The notes under the pieces were generated by a model, which saw only the letters and a program-made list of their open reading frames with translations, searched no databases and had not been told where the DNA came from. The position numbers and the translations under genes are program-made. A DNA stretch of 64,000 nucleotides from Mycobacterium sp. ACS1612 (GTDB lineage: Bacteria > Actinomycetota > Actinomycetes > Mycobacteriales > Mycobacteriaceae). Location: the NCBI RefSeq assembly GCF_001667505.1, contig NZ_LZHZ01000001.1:1-64000 (forward strand), read 5' to 3'. Below are positions 26,555 to 35,694 of this stretch, piece after piece. The first letter of the stretch is position 1; every line of letters begins with the position of its first letter.

Positions 26555-28135
26555 CTACTCATAGACCCCCTCGACATACCATCGCCGCTGCCGATAGCAC
26601 AGCAGCAGGGCCTGCGCCGGGTCCCCGTCCACCAGCACCTGCGCCCGCGCGGTACGGCCGGCCTTGGACTGCTCGGGATCCCACCACCGCTCGTCGACCG
26701 GCCATGGCCCCGCCCACCACGACAGCTCGCCCTTCCTGCCGGGTGCACGCAGCCGCGACGGGTTGGCGGAGAACAGGCCGCGACCGGTAACCCGCACCTG
26801 ATTGCCGTCGGCGTCGAGCAATTCGACCGGATCATCGAGCAGCACCGTCGGCGACGGCTCGGGAAGCTGACCCGGCCACGGTTGACTCGGATCGGCGCGC
26901 GGCACCGGCTCATCGCCCAGCGGGGTGAAGGTGATGCGCTCGGCGGGCCCACGCCCGCCGCTGAGCACCGGCACCTGCACCGCTTCTGGTCCGAGCAGAC
27001 CCTGCACCCGCACCAGCGCGCGGCGGGCGCGCAGCCGGTCCGCTTCACCAACGCCGCCCCACAGCGGCAGCTGCAGCGCCTCGGCCGAAACCACCTCCAC
27101 CGGCCGGAGCCGGAGCAGCGTCACCGGAGCGGTCGGCCGGTCGTTCGGGTTGCGCTTGTTCAGCCAGCCGTCCAGCTGCCAGCGCACCCGGTCGGCGGTG
27201 GCGTCCTCGGTCAGCGGTTCGGCGCATCGCCAAACCCGTTCCAACTCTTGACCATTGGCGGTGACAGCGTGAATGGCCAGCCTGGTGCATCCGACGCCTG
27301 CGGCCTCGAGGCTGCGGTGCAAAGCGCTGGCCAGTGACCGACCGGCGAATGCCGCCGCGTCGACCCGGTCGATCGGCGGGTCACAGTTCATCACCGCGTC
27401 GAGTTCCTCGGGCGGTTCGCGTCCCGACGGGCCACGGGTGGGCTCGCCGCGGGCGAACCGGTGGGCGGCGACGGCGTCGGCGCCGAACCGGGACGCCACA
27501 TCGCTTCTGGACAACGCGGCGAACTGCCCGATGTTGCGAATCCCCATGCGCCACAACAGGTCTGCCAGATCTTCCCGGCCCGGCGCGGCCAGGCTGGGCT
27601 CGGTGGCCAGCTGCCGGATCGACAGGGCGGACAGGAACAGCGCATCCTTGCCCGGCTCGATGATCCGGCCCGCCCGTGCGGCGAACACGGCGGTGGCCAG
27701 CTGATCGGCGATGCCGACCTGACATTCGGCGCCCGCCGCGGCCACCGCATCGACAAGCCGCTCCGCGGCGGCTTCTTCAGAGCCGAAGTACCGGGCCGCG
27801 CCGCGTACGGACAACACCAGCAGGCCGGGCCGCAACACCTCTGCCCGCGGCACCAGGTCGTCGACCGCGGCCGTCACGGCTTCGAAATGGCGGGCATCGC
27901 GCGCGGGGTCGGCGGTGACGACATGCAGTTCCGGACAGCGTGCCTGAGATTCCCTGCGGCGCAACCCCCGTCGCACCCCCGCCGCCCTGGCTGACGCCGA
28001 GCAGGCGATCACCCGGTTGGCCAGGGTCACCGCGACCGGCGCTGTCGCAGGAAGGTCCGCCGCGGCCAGCGCGGCGACGGCCGGCCAGTCCATGCACCAC
28101 ACGGCCAGCACACGCGAGGCAGACCTGGATGACAC
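26555..28135 (-). CDS. imuB: catalytically inactive Y-family polymerase-like protein ImuB
   Basis: 526-residue ImuB (Rv3394c type). It has the Y-family fold start VLAVWCMDWPAVA, but the segment that should hold the SIDE acidic pair reads LLVLSVRGAARYFG, so the second catalytic Asp-Glu is missing; this is the known reason ImuB is an adaptor rather than a polymerase. It recruits DnaE2 and binds the beta clamp. GTG start at 28135 immediately follows the imuA' stop (TGAGTG). SOS-regulated through the box upstream of imuA'. Confidence 0.95.
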   Translation of the reverse strand: MSSRSASRVLAVWCMDWPAVAALAAADLPATAPVAVTLANRVIACSASARAAGVRRGLRRRESQARCPELHVVTADPARDARHFEAVTAAVDDLVPRAEVLRPGLLVLSVRGAARYFGSEEAAAERLVDAVAAAGAECQVGIADQLATAVFAARAGRIIEPGKDALFLSALSIRQLATEPSLAAPGREDLADLLWRMGIRNIGQFAALSRSDVASRFGADAVAAHRFARGEPTRGPSGREPPEELDAVMNCDPPIDRVDAAAFAGRSLASALHRSLEAAGVGCTRLAIHAVTANGQELERVWRCAEPLTEDATADRVRWQLDGWLNKRNPNDRPTAPVTLLRLRPVEVVSAEALQLPLWGGVGEADRLRARRALVRVQGLLGPEAVQVPVLSGGRGPAERITFTPLGDEPVPRADPSQPWPGQLPEPSPTVLLDDPVELLDADGNQVRVTGRGLFSANPSRLRAPGRKGELSWWAGPWPVDERWWDPEQSKAGRTARAQVLVDGDPAQALLLCYRQRRWYVEGVYE

Positions 28136-28822
28136 TCATCCGCCTACCGCGCGCGCGTGGCCGCCGAATGATCGACCCCTGGCCCGCATGGCCAGTCGCA
28201 CTCTGCTGATCCGGCCGAAACCCGGGCGCCCGGATCCGGCGATCTCATATCCACAGACCCTGGCCTCCAGTCGGGTGGATGCGCCTTGCCAGTCCCCGCC
28301 GGTGACCAGCAGGGTGCACCCCTTCTGCCGCGCCCGTGCCACCACTGCCCGCGCCCGACCCGCAGGCACCGACCGGCCGCCGAGGCCGAGCACCACCAGA
28401 TCCATGCCGTCCATCAGCACGGCGGCCACCTCGACCGGATCAGCCCCCGGTTCGGGGATGACCGCGATCCTGCTCAGATCCGCGCCCATCTCGACCGCCG
28501 CCAGCAGACCCACGTCGGGCTGGCCGACGATCGCGGCGTGTCCGCCTTCGGCCGTCACCGCCGCCACCATGCTCAGCGACAGCGAGCGGGCGCCCAACAC
28601 CACCGCCACGGACCCCCGCGGCAACGACGCCGGAAGGAGTTCGGCCAGGGTTTCGGGCACCGGCAGCAAAGATTCCGAATCCGGTAGCGGGTCGGTCGAC
28701 GGGGTTGGGCCGCGACGCCCGGCGCCGACCTTTCCGGACACCGCTGCTATCTTGCGACGCAGGTGTTCTACCTGTTCAACCCGGTCGAGCCGGCGCTGAT
28801 CCAGGCTCATGGCCACTGTCAC
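28136..28822 (-). CDS. mutasome accessory protein ImuA'
   Basis: 228-residue RecA/SulA-like protein (Rv3395c, imuA'). Recognisable: [18 protein letters not shown]-terminus, [23 protein letters not shown] near the usual Walker A position (without a proper GKT), and [27 protein letters not shown]. It works with ImuB and DnaE2 in induced mutagenesis. GTG 28822 is preferred because AGGAGG lies 7 nt upstream; ATG 28810 is an alternative. Frame opens further to 28894 across the promoter. Confidence 0.9.
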   Translation of the reverse strand: MTVAMSLDQRRLDRVEQVEHLRRKIAAVSGKVGAGRRGPTPSTDPLPDSESLLPVPETLAELLPASLPRGSVAVVLGARSLSLSMVAAVTAEGGHAAIVGQPDVGLLAAVEMGADLSRIAVIPEPGADPVEVAAVLMDGMDLVVLGLGGRSVPAGRARAVVARARQKGCTLLVTGGDWQGASTRLEARVCGYEIAGSGRPGFGRISRVRLAMRARGRSFGGHARAVGG

Positions 28823-28858
28823 AGCAGCACCTCCTGCATCATCAGAATCATGCTCTTT

Positions 28859-28874
28859 TCGAATATATGTTCGA
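28859..28874. promoter_or_regulatory. LexA/SOS box of imuA'-imuB
   Basis: TCGAATATATGTTCGA matches the LexA consensus TCGAAC-N4-GTTCGA with one change. It lies 36 bp upstream of the imuA' GTG and 9.5 kb from the dnaE2 box. Confidence 0.9.
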
Positions 28875-28950
28875 TAGCTCGAGTAAACACCCACCCACCG
28901 ACACCGTCAAGCGGCCGGGACGGCGTCAAAGGCCTCCCATTGATCAATAG

Positions 28951-28968
28951 TGACATTGACAAATGTCA
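28951..28968. promoter_or_regulatory. perfect inverted repeat before the esterase/BVMO operon
   Basis: TGACATT-GACA-AATGTCA is a perfect 7-bp inverted repeat 23 bp upstream of the esterase ATG. It overlaps a TTGACA (28956-28961) that could be the -35 element. A regulator bound here would control the operon; the operon's own MerR-type regulator is the natural candidate. Confidence 0.6.
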
Positions 28969-28991
28969 TCAGTTGGTGTTGTACTCCAGCG

Positions 28992-29969
28992 ATGCTCAAT
29001 GACGAGCGCGGATCACTCCGTTCCCGTGGCGCCGCAGCACTGGCCAGCCTGTCCCTTCGGCAGATCGCCGCCGTGATTCCCTCCCAACCGGCATGGGGGG
29101 TGTGGCTGTCCCGCCAGATCATCGCCGGCGTCATGGACACCTGTGGTCCGTCGCTCGCAGGCACCCATGTCACCCCGGTCGACACCAGGACCTCCGACGG
29201 CCGCCGCGTCGTCGGTGAATGGGTGCACGGCGTCGGGGTGCAACGCGATCGGACCGACGCCGCAATCTACTTCGTGCACGGCAGCGGCTATGTGTTGTGC
29301 TCGCCGCGCACCCATCGCCGGCTGACCTCGTGGCTCTCCCGGCTGACCGGTCTCCCGGTGTTCAGCATCGACTACCGCTTGGCACCCAAGCACCGATTCC
29401 CCACTGCCGCAGACGATGTCCGGTCAGGTTGGGATTGGCTCGTCGGTGACCATGGGCTGCCACCCGAACGCACCGTGATCGCAGGCGACTCCGCGGGCGG
29501 GCACCTCACCGTCGATCTGCTGCTGCAGTCCGACGTGGCGCATCCGGCGGGCGCGGTGCTGCTCTCCCCTGTACTGGATCTGACGTTCACGCTCGCCCGC
29601 GCCCGCGAGCGGCTTCGTCGCGATCCGGCCATCCGCTCCCGCGACGCTGTCCGCCTGCTCGAGTTATATTGCGCTGACATCGATTCCGCCCATCCGCGGC
29701 TGAAGCTCGACGTCGCAACCGGTCGCACCCTGCCACCGACGCTCATCCAGGCCGGTGGCGCAGAGATGCTGGCCGCAGATGCGATCGCGCTTGCCGACCA
29801 CATCCAGGCTGCGGGCGGGCAATGCGAGTTGCAGATCTGGCCCGACCAGGTGCACGTCTTCCAAGCCCTGCCGCGCATCAGTCCCGAGGCCACCCCCGCG
29901 ATGCGGCACATCGCGGGCTTCATCGCCCATGCGCTGCGCCGGCGCGCCTTTGACCAGGCCGCGGGGTGA
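28992..29969 (+). CDS. alpha/beta hydrolase, hormone-sensitive-lipase family esterase
   Basis: 325-residue esterase. FVHGSGYVLCSPRTHRR carries the oxyanion-hole HG(S/G)G-like motif, GDSAGGH the nucleophile near residue 170, and WPDQVHVF near 290 the catalytic histidine, the pattern of LipR/LipF-type HSL esterases. The middle Gly of HGGG is replaced by Ser. It is first in an operon whose next genes make an SDR, a diiron-like protein and a Baeyer-Villiger monooxygenase; esterases next to BVMOs commonly cleave the ester product. Stop overlaps the next gene's GTG (GTGA). Confidence 0.88.
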   Translation: MLNDERGSLRSRGAAALASLSLRQIAAVIPSQPAWGVWLSRQIIAGVMDTCGPSLAGTHVTPVDTRTSDGRRVVGEWVHGVGVQRDRTDAAIYFVHGSGYVLCSPRTHRRLTSWLSRLTGLPVFSIDYRLAPKHRFPTAADDVRSGWDWLVGDHGLPPERTVIAGDSAGGHLTVDLLLQSDVAHPAGAVLLSPVLDLTFTLARARERLRRDPAIRSRDAVRLLELYCADIDSAHPRLKLDVATGRTLPPTLIQAGGAEMLAADAIALADHIQAAGGQCELQIWPDQVHVFQALPRISPEATPAMRHIAGFIAHALRRRAFDQAAG

Positions 29970-29974
29970 TCGGC

Positions 29975-30805
29975 ATGGGACTGTTGGGAGCGTCGAAGAA
30001 GCGCAGTCGCGATGCCGCGGCCGTCATCACCGGTGCGGGCAGCGGCATCGGCGCGGCGTTCGCGACGGAACTGGCTCGCCGTGGCGGCCGGATCGTCTGC
30101 AGCGATGTCGACGAGAACGCCGCCCGCGCAACCGCTGACGCGATCATCGCCGAGGGTGGACAGGCTACGGCCGTCCGTTGCGACGTGACTGAGATCGGGG
30201 ACCTGCACGGGCTTGCGACCAAGGCGCAGGCTTGGTTCGACGGCCCACCGACCCTCGTCATCAACAACGCAGGAGTCGGGGCGGGCGGCAAGGCGATCGG
30301 TGATGCGCATCTGGACGACTGGAATTGGGTGCTGAGCATCAATCTGTGGGGACCGATCCACGGCTGCCACGTATTCGCACCGATTCTGCGTGCGACGGGA
30401 TATGGCGGCATCATCAACGTCGCATCGGCCGCGGCGTTCGGCGCCGCACCCGGGATGGCCGCCTACAACGTCAGCAAGGCCGGCGTGCTGTCGCTGTCCG
30501 AGACCCTGGCCGCCGAGTTGAGCGGCACCGGAGTGCACGTTACGGTGCTGTGCCCGACATTCGTCAAGACCAACATCGTCGGATCAGGCCGCATCACAGC
30601 ACAATCCAGTCAGCTCGCCGATCGGCTGATGCGCTGGACCGGGTTCTCACCCGAGCGGGTGGCGCAGATGTGCCTGGACACCCATGACCGTGGCGGCCTG
30701 TACTGCATGCCACAGCCCGATGCCCGGATCGGTTGGGGCATCAAGCGTTTCACCCCGACGGTGTACACCCGCGCCGCCGGTCTGGCCAATCGTGTGACGA
30801 CGTAG
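29975..30805 (+). CDS. short-chain dehydrogenase/reductase
   Basis: About 276-residue classical SDR. Nucleotide loop AAVITGAGSGIGAAF near residue 15, NNAGVG near 90, and active-site YNVSKAG near 160. An in-frame GTG at 29966 overlaps the esterase stop (GTGA) and could be the true start. It would oxidise or reduce an alcohol/ketone, supplying or using the ketone substrate of the monooxygenase two genes downstream. The order esterase-SDR-monooxygenase is like the mymA-type operons of mycobacteria. Confidence 0.87.
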   Translation: MGLLGASKKRSRDAAAVITGAGSGIGAAFATELARRGGRIVCSDVDENAARATADAIIAEGGQATAVRCDVTEIGDLHGLATKAQAWFDGPPTLVINNAGVGAGGKAIGDAHLDDWNWVLSINLWGPIHGCHVFAPILRATGYGGIINVASAAAFGAAPGMAAYNVSKAGVLSLSETLAAELSGTGVHVTVLCPTFVKTNIVGSGRITAQSSQLADRLMRWTGFSPERVAQMCLDTHDRGGLYCMPQPDARIGWGIKRFTPTVYTRAAGLANRVTT

Positions 30806-30814
30806 GAGACGGCA

Positions 30815-31747
30815 ATGGCCCCCAAAACAAAGATCGACATGGACGCGATGCTCGACAAGATCAAGGATCGCCAGTGGGCCCTGGCCGACATCGACTGGGA
30901 CGCGCCCGGCGCGGAACTGATCACCGACGAGCAACGACCGGAGCTGAAGGCGTTCATGGCCGATCTGTGCTGGATCGAGAACATCGGCGCCCGCGGCTTC
31001 GCCGCACTGGCCAAAAAGGCGCCGACGCCGACGATCGCCGAGATCTACCGCTACTTCCACGCCGAGGAGCAGCGGCACGCCAACGCCGAACTGGCGCTGA
31101 TGAAGCGCTGGGGCATGCTGTCCGACGGCGAGGTCCCCGAACCGAACGTCAACATCCGGCTCGCCATCGACTGGCTGGATCGGTGGGCCGACGACATGCC
31201 GCTGTCGCTGCTCGGGACCGTGATCCCGATGCTCGAAGTCGCGCTCGACGGTGCGCTGTTGAAGTTCCTCCTCGACGAGGTCCACGACCCGGTCTGCCAC
31301 CAGGTCTTCGAGAAGATCAACAACGACGAGTCACGGCATCTCGTCGTCGATTTCGAAGTTCTCGACATGATCGGGCATGCCAAGATCCGACGACTGCTGA
31401 TCGACTTCGTCGGCCACCACGCCACCCCCGGCCTGATTGTCGGCGCCATCACGGGCGCCCCGCTGATCAACAGGATCCGCAACGAGATCACCGCCATGGG
31501 CATGGAGCCCGAACGGCTCTACCGCGCCGTCAAGCGGTTCAAGGAGCTCGGCGACCGCGGCGAATACACCAGTCGAGTGCCGACGTACCGGTTCCTGCGG
31601 CGCTACGCCGGGGTGGTCACCAACCCGCGCCATCCCTATCACCTGCTGGCCAATTCGATGGTGTGGCTGTCGGATCGGTATCCGCGGCCGCTGTTGCCGT
31701 CGGTACCGACCTGGGTCAAGGAAGTCACCCCCGAGCCGGCGGCCTGA
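30815..31747 (+). CDS. ferritin-like diiron-type protein (PF10118 'metal-dependent hydrolase' family)
   Basis: 310-residue helical protein of the family labelled predicted metal-dependent hydrolase. Two ExxH motifs are visible, FHAEEQRHANAE near residue 85 and INNDESRHL near 170, plus upstream carboxylates in WIENIG near 48 and PMLEVALDG near 145. Spacing is that of a four-helix carboxylate diiron site, so an oxygenase, desaturase-like or N-oxygenase chemistry is more plausible than hydrolysis. GGAGA precedes ATG 30815. It is sandwiched between the SDR and the BVMO with 1-9 bp gaps. Confidence 0.75.
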   Translation: MAPKTKIDMDAMLDKIKDRQWALADIDWDAPGAELITDEQRPELKAFMADLCWIENIGARGFAALAKKAPTPTIAEIYRYFHAEEQRHANAELALMKRWGMLSDGEVPEPNVNIRLAIDWLDRWADDMPLSLLGTVIPMLEVALDGALLKFLLDEVHDPVCHQVFEKINNDESRHLVVDFEVLDMIGHAKIRRLLIDFVGHHATPGLIVGAITGAPLINRIRNEITAMGMEPERLYRAVKRFKELGDRGEYTSRVPTYRFLRRYAGVVTNPRHPYHLLANSMVWLSDRYPRPLLPSVPTWVKEVTPEPAA

Positions 31748-31748
31748 C

Positions 31749-33212
31749 ATGGCCGCACCACACGACACGCTGATCGTCGGCGCCGGATTCACCGGCATCG
31801 GCGCGGCGATCAAGCTGACCAAGGCGGGTGTCAACGACGTGGTCATCGTCGACCGCAGCGACCGCGTCGGCGGCACCTGGCGTGACAACACCTATCCCGG
31901 TGCGGCATGCGATATTCCGTCGCTGCTGTATTCGTTCTCGTTCGTTAAGAACCCGGCGTGGTCACGCGCGTACTCCCCCGCCGACGAGATCTGCCAGCAC
32001 ATCGAGGACCTGGTCGACGCGCACGACCTGCGCCGTCGCATCCGGTTCGGTGTCGAGGTCACCGGCTTGGAGTTCGACGAAGCCGACGGCGTGTGGACGG
32101 TGAAGACGAAAGGAAAACGCTCCACTACTTTTTATGCTCGCACCGTCGTGCTGGCCTCCGGCCCGCTGGCCGACCACGACTGGCCGGCCATCCGCGGTCT
32201 GGACACCTACACCGGCCACAAGATCCACAGCGCCCGCTGGGATCACGACTACGACTTCGCCGGAAAGCGGGTCGCCGTCATCGGCACCGGCGCGAGCGGG
32301 GTGCAGATCATCCCCGAACTCGTCAAGAAGGCCGACTTCGTCAAGGTCTTCCAGCGCACACCCGGCTGGGTGCTGCCCCGCCTCGACACCGCCATGCCCA
32401 CTGCCGCGCAGGCATTGTTCGCGAAAGTACCTGCGGCACAAGAACTTGCCCGGCAGGCGTTGTTCTGGGGGCACGAGATCTCGGCGACCGCACTGGTGTG
32501 GGACACCCCGCTGAGCGGCCTGGTGGCCCGGCTGGGCAAGGCGCACCTGCACCGTCAGGTCAAGGACCCGTGGTTGCGCCGCCAGCTGACACCGGATTTC
32601 ACGCCAGGGTGCAAACGGATGCTCGTGTCCAGCGACTATTACCCAGCGCTGCAACGGGACAACTGCAAGCTCATCGACTGGCCGATCGCCACCATCAGTC
32701 CGGTCGGCATCCGCACCAGCGACGGGATCGAGCATCACCTCGATTGCATCGTCTTCGCCACGGGCTATGACGTGCACCTGACCGGCCCGCCGTACCCGGT
32801 ACTCGGCATCGGCGGACGCTCGCTTCGCGAGGAGTGGGCCGCCGGGGCGCAGGCCTACAAGAGCATCAACGCCAACGGCTACCCCAACCTGTTCTTCATG
32901 ACCGGACCCAATTCCGGACCAGGGCACAACTCGCTGCTGGTGTACGTCGAGGGGCAGATCGATTACGCCGTGCGCGGCATCACCACGATCCTCGGCGAGA
33001 ACCTGCGCTACCTCGATGTGCGCGCCGACGTGCAGCGGCGCTACAACGAACGGATTCAGCGACGGCTGACCAAGACGACGTGGATGTCGGGCTGCAGCAG
33101 CTGGTACCTGACGGCCGACGGTTTCAACGCGGCGATGTACCCGGGGTTTGCGACGCAGTATCTTCGTCAGATGCGGGACTTCCGGTACACCGATTACGCC
33201 GCGGTGGCATGA
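31749..33212 (+). CDS. flavin-containing Baeyer-Villiger-type monooxygenase
   Basis: 487-residue class B flavoprotein monooxygenase. FAD site TLIVGAGFTGIGAA at the N-terminus, DRVGGTWRDNTYPGAACDIPS, NADPH site VAVIGTGASGVQ near residue 180, and between them YTGHKIHSARWD, matching the BVMO fingerprint F/Y-x-G-x3-H-x3-W-(P/D). It inserts oxygen next to a ketone to give an ester, which the first gene's esterase could hydrolyse. The ATG follows the diiron gene's stop by one base; its stop overlaps the regulator's start (ATGA). Confidence 0.9.
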   Translation: MAAPHDTLIVGAGFTGIGAAIKLTKAGVNDVVIVDRSDRVGGTWRDNTYPGAACDIPSLLYSFSFVKNPAWSRAYSPADEICQHIEDLVDAHDLRRRIRFGVEVTGLEFDEADGVWTVKTKGKRSTTFYARTVVLASGPLADHDWPAIRGLDTYTGHKIHSARWDHDYDFAGKRVAVIGTGASGVQIIPELVKKADFVKVFQRTPGWVLPRLDTAMPTAAQALFAKVPAAQELARQALFWGHEISATALVWDTPLSGLVARLGKAHLHRQVKDPWLRRQLTPDFTPGCKRMLVSSDYYPALQRDNCKLIDWPIATISPVGIRTSDGIEHHLDCIVFATGYDVHLTGPPYPVLGIGGRSLREEWAAGAQAYKSINANGYPNLFFMTGPNSGPGHNSLLVYVEGQIDYAVRGITTILGENLRYLDVRADVQRRYNERIQRRLTKTTWMSGCSSWYLTADGFNAAMYPGFATQYLRQMRDFRYTDYAAVA

Positions 33213-34102
33213 CCGCCGGTCCGCGCCAGCAACCTGGTGCGATCTCGACGGTGTTGAAGGGCCTGCGCCGGCGCGTTCAGCGTGGTTCACGCGACGTCAT
33301 CGAAACCGCCGTGTCGCAGTTGTTCGACGCCGCGGTGCATCCGCACGGGGTGGCGGCGTCGGGTGAATACCGCATCGACGATCTGGCCCGGCTCGCGGGC
33401 ACCACGACCCGCAACATCCGCGTCTACCGTGACCGGGGGCTGCTGCACCCGCCGCTGCGCGTTGGCCGGATCGCGTTGTTCAACGACACGCACCTGACCC
33501 GGCTGCGGCTGATCACGTCGCTGCTCGACCGCGGCTACAACATCGCCCACGTCCACGAGATGCTCAGCGCGTGGGAGCAGGGCAAGGATCTGGGTTCGGT
33601 GCTCGGGCTCGAGTCGGCGATCGCAGGCACCTGGGCGGCGGAGAAGCCGCAGACGATGCCGGTGTCCCAGGCGCGGCGACTGATCAACGACGACGCCGCG
33701 TTCGACCGGCTGGTCGGCTCGGGGCTGGTCCGCATCGAGGACGACGAGGCAATCGTGTTGCGGCCCAAGCTGATCGAGGCCTTCAACGACATCCGCGAGT
33801 ACGGGGTGTCCATCGACAAGCTGATCGACATCCACGAGCAGGTGCTGCCACTGGTCGACCAGATCAGCGCCATCTTGGTGCAGGCGGGCGCCGAGCATGT
33901 CCAAGACAGGATCAAACCCGGTGTCGGGTTGCCCGACGACACCGAGGTCGCCGAGTTGATCACGATGCTGGTGCGGTTCCGGACGCAGGCGGTGGCGGCG
34001 GTGACCGCGACGCTGGCGTCGTCGATCGAGTCGACGATCGAGGAACTGGTCAGCCGGCTCCTCGCCGACTACGTGGAGAACTCCCCCGGCGAGCAGATAT
34101 AG
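33209..34102 (+). CDS. MerR-family transcriptional regulator
   Basis: 297-residue regulator. MerR helix-turn-helix YRIDDLARLAGTTTRNIRVY near residue 52 and the wing GLLHPPLRVGRIALFNDTHL, then RLRLITSLLDRGYNIAHV. The long C-terminal region (about 150-297) is mostly helical and could sense a ligand. ATGA overlap with the monooxygenase gene makes it part of the same operon; the likely role is regulation of that operon, perhaps at the inverted repeat 28951-28968. Stop is 3 bp from the convergent guaA stop. Confidence 0.85.
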   Translation: MTAGPRQQPGAISTVLKGLRRRVQRGSRDVIETAVSQLFDAAVHPHGVAASGEYRIDDLARLAGTTTRNIRVYRDRGLLHPPLRVGRIALFNDTHLTRLRLITSLLDRGYNIAHVHEMLSAWEQGKDLGSVLGLESAIAGTWAAEKPQTMPVSQARRLINDDAAFDRLVGSGLVRIEDDEAIVLRPKLIEAFNDIREYGVSIDKLIDIHEQVLPLVDQISAILVQAGAEHVQDRIKPGVGLPDDTEVAELITMLVRFRTQAVAAVTATLASSIESTIEELVSRLLADYVENSPGEQI

Positions 34103-34105
34103 AAA

Positions 34106-35665
34106 TCACTCCCACTCGATGGTGCCGGGCGGCTTGCTGGTGATGTCCAGCACCACCCGGTTCACCTCGGGCACCTCGTTCGTGATGCGGGTTGAGATGC
34201 GTTCGAGCACTTCGTAGGGCACCCGCGTCCAGTCGGCGGTCATCGCGTCCTCACTGGACACCGGCCGCAACACGATCGGATGCCCGTAGGTGCGGCCGTC
34301 GCCCTGGACCCCGACCGACCGGATGTCGGCCAGCAGCACGACGGGGCACTGCCAGATCTGGTGGTCCAGCCCCGCCGACGTCAACTCCTCGCGGGCGATC
34401 GCGTCGGCGCGGCGCAGCGTATCGAGTCGGTCGGCCGTGACCTCGCCGACGATCCGAATACCCAGTCCAGGTCCCGGAAATGGTTGGCGCGCAACGATTT
34501 CCTCCGGCAGGCCGAGCTCGCGGCCCACCGCACGGACCTCATCCTTGAACAGCAGTCGCAGCGGCTCGACGAGCTTGAACTTCAGGTCGTCCGGCAGACC
34601 GCCGACATTGTGATGGCTCTTGATGTTGGCCGCGCCTGTGCCGCCGCCGGACTCGACCACATCTGGATACAGCGTGCCCTGCACCAGGAACTCGACCTCG
34701 CCGCCGCTGTGGCCGACGATGTCGCGCACCGCGCCTTCGAACGCCCGGATGAACTGGCGGCCGATGATCTTGCGTTTGCCTTCCGGGTTGGTCACCCCGG
34801 ACAGCGCTTCGAGGAACTTATCGGCCACGTCGACGGTGACCAGGTTGGCCCCGGTGGCGGCGACGAAGTCGCGCTGCACCTGGGCGCGCTCACCGGCGCG
34901 CAGCAATCCGTGGTCGACGAACACACAGGTCAGCCGGTCGCCGATGGCCCGCTGCACCAGCGCAGCGGCCACCGCGGAGTCCACCCCGCCGGACAGCCCG
35001 CAGATCGCGTGGCCGTTGCCGATCTGGTTGCGGACCTGCTCGACCAGCGAGTCGGCGATGTTCGCCGGCGTCCAGGATGCGTCGATGCCCGCGAACTCGT
35101 GCAGGAACCGGCTCAGGATCTGCTGGCCGTGCGGGGTGTGCATCACCTCGGGGTGATACTGCACACCGGCCAGTCGACGGGCCCTGTTCTCGAACGCCGC
35201 CACCGGGGCGCCCGCGCTGGTGGCCACCACGTCGAACCCGTCAGGCGCGGCGGTCACGGCGTCGCCGTGGCTCATCCACACCGGCTGCCTCGCGGGTAGA
35301 TCCGAATGCAGTTGTCCCCCAGACACATTCAGCTCGGTGCGGCCGTATTCACTGGTACCGGTCTTGGCCACCGTGCCGCCGAGCGCCTGCGCCATGGCCT
35401 GGAAGCCGTAGCAGATGCCGAACACCGGAACACCGAGGTCGAACACGGCCGGGTTGAGTTGCGGCGCACCATCGGTGTACACGCTGGCGGGCCCGCCGGA
35501 CAGCACGATGGCCTGCGGGTCCTTGTCCTTGATGTCCTCGACGCTGGCGGTGTGCGGGATGACCTCCGAGTACACCCGTGCCTCACGCACGCGGCGGGCG
35601 ATCAGCTGGGCGTACTGGGCGCCGAAGTCGACCACCAGGACGGGGCGGGGCGATGCTGATTCCAC
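34106..35665 (-). CDS. guaA: GMP synthase (glutamine-hydrolysing)
   Basis: 519-residue GMP synthetase (Rv3396c). Class I amidotransferase domain with [13 protein letters not shown] (nucleophile Cys near residue 91) and the QYHPEV histidine; ATP pyrophosphatase P-loop [12 protein letters not shown] near 225; C-terminal dimerisation domain ending [15 protein letters not shown]. It converts XMP to GMP, the step after guaB2 in this window. GTG start at 35665, with TAGACT 6 nt upstream on the coding strand, consistent with leaderless initiation. Confidence 0.97.
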   Translation of the reverse strand: MESASPRPVLVVDFGAQYAQLIARRVREARVYSEVIPHTASVEDIKDKDPQAIVLSGGPASVYTDGAPQLNPAVFDLGVPVFGICYGFQAMAQALGGTVAKTGTSEYGRTELNVSGGQLHSDLPARQPVWMSHGDAVTAAPDGFDVVATSAGAPVAAFENRARRLAGVQYHPEVMHTPHGQQILSRFLHEFAGIDASWTPANIADSLVEQVRNQIGNGHAICGLSGGVDSAVAAALVQRAIGDRLTCVFVDHGLLRAGERAQVQRDFVAATGANLVTVDVADKFLEALSGVTNPEGKRKIIGRQFIRAFEGAVRDIVGHSGGEVEFLVQGTLYPDVVESGGGTGAANIKSHHNVGGLPDDLKFKLVEPLRLLFKDEVRAVGRELGLPEEIVARQPFPGPGLGIRIVGEVTADRLDTLRRADAIAREELTSAGLDHQIWQCPVVLLADIRSVGVQGDGRTYGHPIVLRPVSSEDAMTADWTRVPYEVLERISTRITNEVPEVNRVVLDITSKPPGTIEWE

Positions 35666-35671
35666 TGGGTC

Positions 35672-35677
35672 AGTCTA
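35672..35677 (-). promoter_or_regulatory. candidate -10 element of a leaderless guaA transcript
   Basis: On the minus strand TAGACT fits the mycobacterial TANNNT -10 pattern and ends 6 nt before the guaA GTG, so transcription could begin on the start codon. Sequence inference. Confidence 0.45.
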
Positions 35678-35694
35678 GTTGGCGACGGCAGGCA

